Assembly: GCA_937915975.1 (NCBI GenBank)
Contig: CALGGL010000116.1
Location: 1 to 6,601, forward strand
Length of the DNA stretch: 6,601 bases
Origin: an uncultured Lachnospiraceae bacterium
GTDB taxonomy: Bacteria; Bacillota; Clostridia; Lachnospirales; Lachnospiraceae
Direction: 5' to 3'
The notes under the pieces are model-generated. The model ran no database searches. It was not told the DNA's origin and saw nothing but the letters and a program-made list of their open reading frames with translations. The position numbers were made by a program, and so were the translations under genes. Below, piece after piece: positions 5,546-6,601 of this stretch. Position 1 is the stretch's first letter; each line of letters starts with the position of its first letter.

Positions 5546-6601
5546 ACCATTCCTCCGTTTGAATCGTTAACTATTTTCTCCATAGTATCCTGTAGCTTTT
5601 GCTGACTTTCCTGGTTTATTTTGTTGATTTTGGAGGTTAAACCGTCTTCAACCAACTGTCTTATGGTCTTTCCGAATATATTTACACTCCAGATATCGTT
5701 ATCCTCCATACCGTCACTGTTTATATAATTTATCAGATCCTTAGCCTGTTCTTCAGACCCGACTATAGGAGCAATTTCCGTAGTAATATTGGCTTTTATA
5801 AGATGTATGGAAGGAGCCTGCGCTTTAATCTTTACTCCGTATTTGTTACCTGAGCGAATCAGCTCCGGAGATTCAAGGCTGATTTCATCCTTTTCCGGAG
5901 TTACGGAACCATAGCCTGTTTTAAGTGACTGGGCAAGAGCTGTACTCACTTTGCGGCAGCTTGACTTCGTATCTGCAAGCTCCTTTAACTCCTTCATAAA
6001 TTCATATTCGTTCTGAATATTTGTTCCAAGCATATCAGAAATCATATCATAATAATACTTATCATAAAGCTTGATTCCTATATTGACATTTCCATCCGCA
6101 AGATTAATATTACTCATATCAATCTTTTCGATATATTCATCAGAAGCAATCTTAAGATTATCAATATCACGCATATGATTTATTCCTGCAAAGCTTTCCT
6201 TTGCAAGTTCAATAAGATATGCCTTTATTTCATTATCATTATCAAGCACCTCAACCCATTTTGGAATATTGAAGTTAACGGCTGTAACAGGAAATTCCAT
6301 AAGCAGACGTTCAAATATTTCATTAATATCTTCATCTGTTAATCTGTCACAATTTACAGGGATTACTGTCTTTTTATACTTCTTCGATAATTCATCGGCA
6401 ATAGTAACCGCCTCCTTCGAGGATGGCTGCCTTGAATTAAGCAGTATTACATAAGGCTTTCCGATTTTATCAAGCTCCATGAGAGTTTTTGTTTCGGGTT
6501 CTATGTATGCATCTCTGTCAATATCCGTTATACTTCCGTCACTGGTAATAACTATTCCTACAGTGGAATGATCCCTTATAACCTTTTTGGTACCAAGCTC
6601 T
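5530..6601 (-). CDS. spoIVA: Stage IV sporulation protein A (SpoIVA), 5' end outside the window
   Basis: SpoIVA is the ATPase that polymerises on the mother-cell face of the forespore outer membrane, anchored by SpoVM. It forms the platform for coat assembly and is also needed for cortex formation. The visible 356 residues correspond to about the last 70 percent of the usual 492-residue protein; the Walker A motif lies in the missing N-terminal part. The frame is open to the window edge. The segment ahead of the internal ATG at 6480 encodes conserved SpoIVA sequence (GTKKVIRDHSTVGIVITSDG), so that ATG is not the start. Further family landmarks are PYVILLNSRQP, then KTGYGSVTPE and SLESPELIRSGNKYGVKIKA in the middle. 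APSIHLIKANITTEIAPIVG follows, and the protein ends in SNGGMVCIII, close to the C-terminal GSGGLIAII of B. subtilis. Expression is expected from a SigE promoter off the right side. No internal damage is seen. Confidence 0.95.
   Translation of the reverse strand, partial: ELGTKKVIRDHSTVGIVITSDGSITDIDRDAYIEPETKTLMELDKIGKPYVILLNSRQPSSKEAVTIADELSKKYKKTVIPVNCDRLTDEDINEIFERLLMEFPVTAVNFNIPKWVEVLDNDNEIKAYLIELAKESFAGINHMRDIDNLKIASDEYIEKIDMSNINLADGNVNIGIKLYDKYYYDMISDMLGTNIQNEYEFMKELKELADTKSSCRKVSTALAQSLKTGYGSVTPEKDEISLESPELIRSGNKYGVKIKAQAPSIHLIKANITTEIAPIVGSEEQAKDLINYINSDGMEDNDIWSVNIFGKTIRQLVEDGLTSKINKINQESQQKLQDTMEKIVNDSNGGMVCIII

Noticed and set aside
5530..6480. ATG at 6480 as the start of a 316-residue protein
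   Set aside because: The frame stays open to 6601 and the extra 40 codons encode conserved SpoIVA sequence, so the gene simply continues beyond the window.

Overview
The window comes from an AT-rich, endospore-forming Firmicute, most likely a clostridial species; the gene set and style fit Lachnospiraceae or a relative, but that family call is inference. The evidence is three proteins found essentially only in spore formers (SpoIVA and both subunits of dipicolinate synthase), strong AGGAGG/GGAGG ribosome binding sites, a TTG start, and low G+C throughout.

Layout from right to left, following the minus strand that carries most genes. The 3' two-thirds of spoIVA (spore coat basement-layer ATPase) enters from the right edge and ends at 5530. 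A gap of about 100 bp holds a perfect 10-bp inverted repeat and a candidate vegetative promoter. The condensin accessory pair scpA-scpB follows (5422 to 4065). A strong bidirectional hairpin terminator (4022-4066) separates scpB from a convergent plus-strand gene (2908-4023) for an HD-GYP phosphodiesterase, which has its own near-consensus SigA promoter. Leftward from the divergent gap at 2716-2907 run a secreted D-alanyl-D-alanine carboxypeptidase of the DacF/PBP5 family (2715 to 1540), then dpaA (1442 to 660) and dpaB (623 to 45), which together make dipicolinic acid. A short hairpin followed on the plus strand by a T-run closes the left edge.

How the parts fit: SpoIVA builds the coat platform around the forespore, a DacF-type carboxypeptidase would trim peptidoglycan side chains in the cortex or wall, and DpaAB makes the dipicolinate that fills the spore core with calcium. 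ScpAB serves chromosome compaction and segregation with SMC. The HD-GYP enzyme is likely a cyclic-di-GMP hydrolase and is the only non-housekeeping, non-structural gene here; a link to sporulation control is possible but rests on location alone.

I see no mobile element, CRISPR array, tRNA, rRNA or riboswitch. The region looks like an ordinary, intact chromosomal sporulation and segregation locus. The main curiosities are a perfect terminator-shaped hairpin in antisense orientation inside the HD-GYP gene, and a hairpin with repeated GCTTTGC motifs at the predicted 5' end of the scpAB transcript. No gap between genes exceeds 300 bases.
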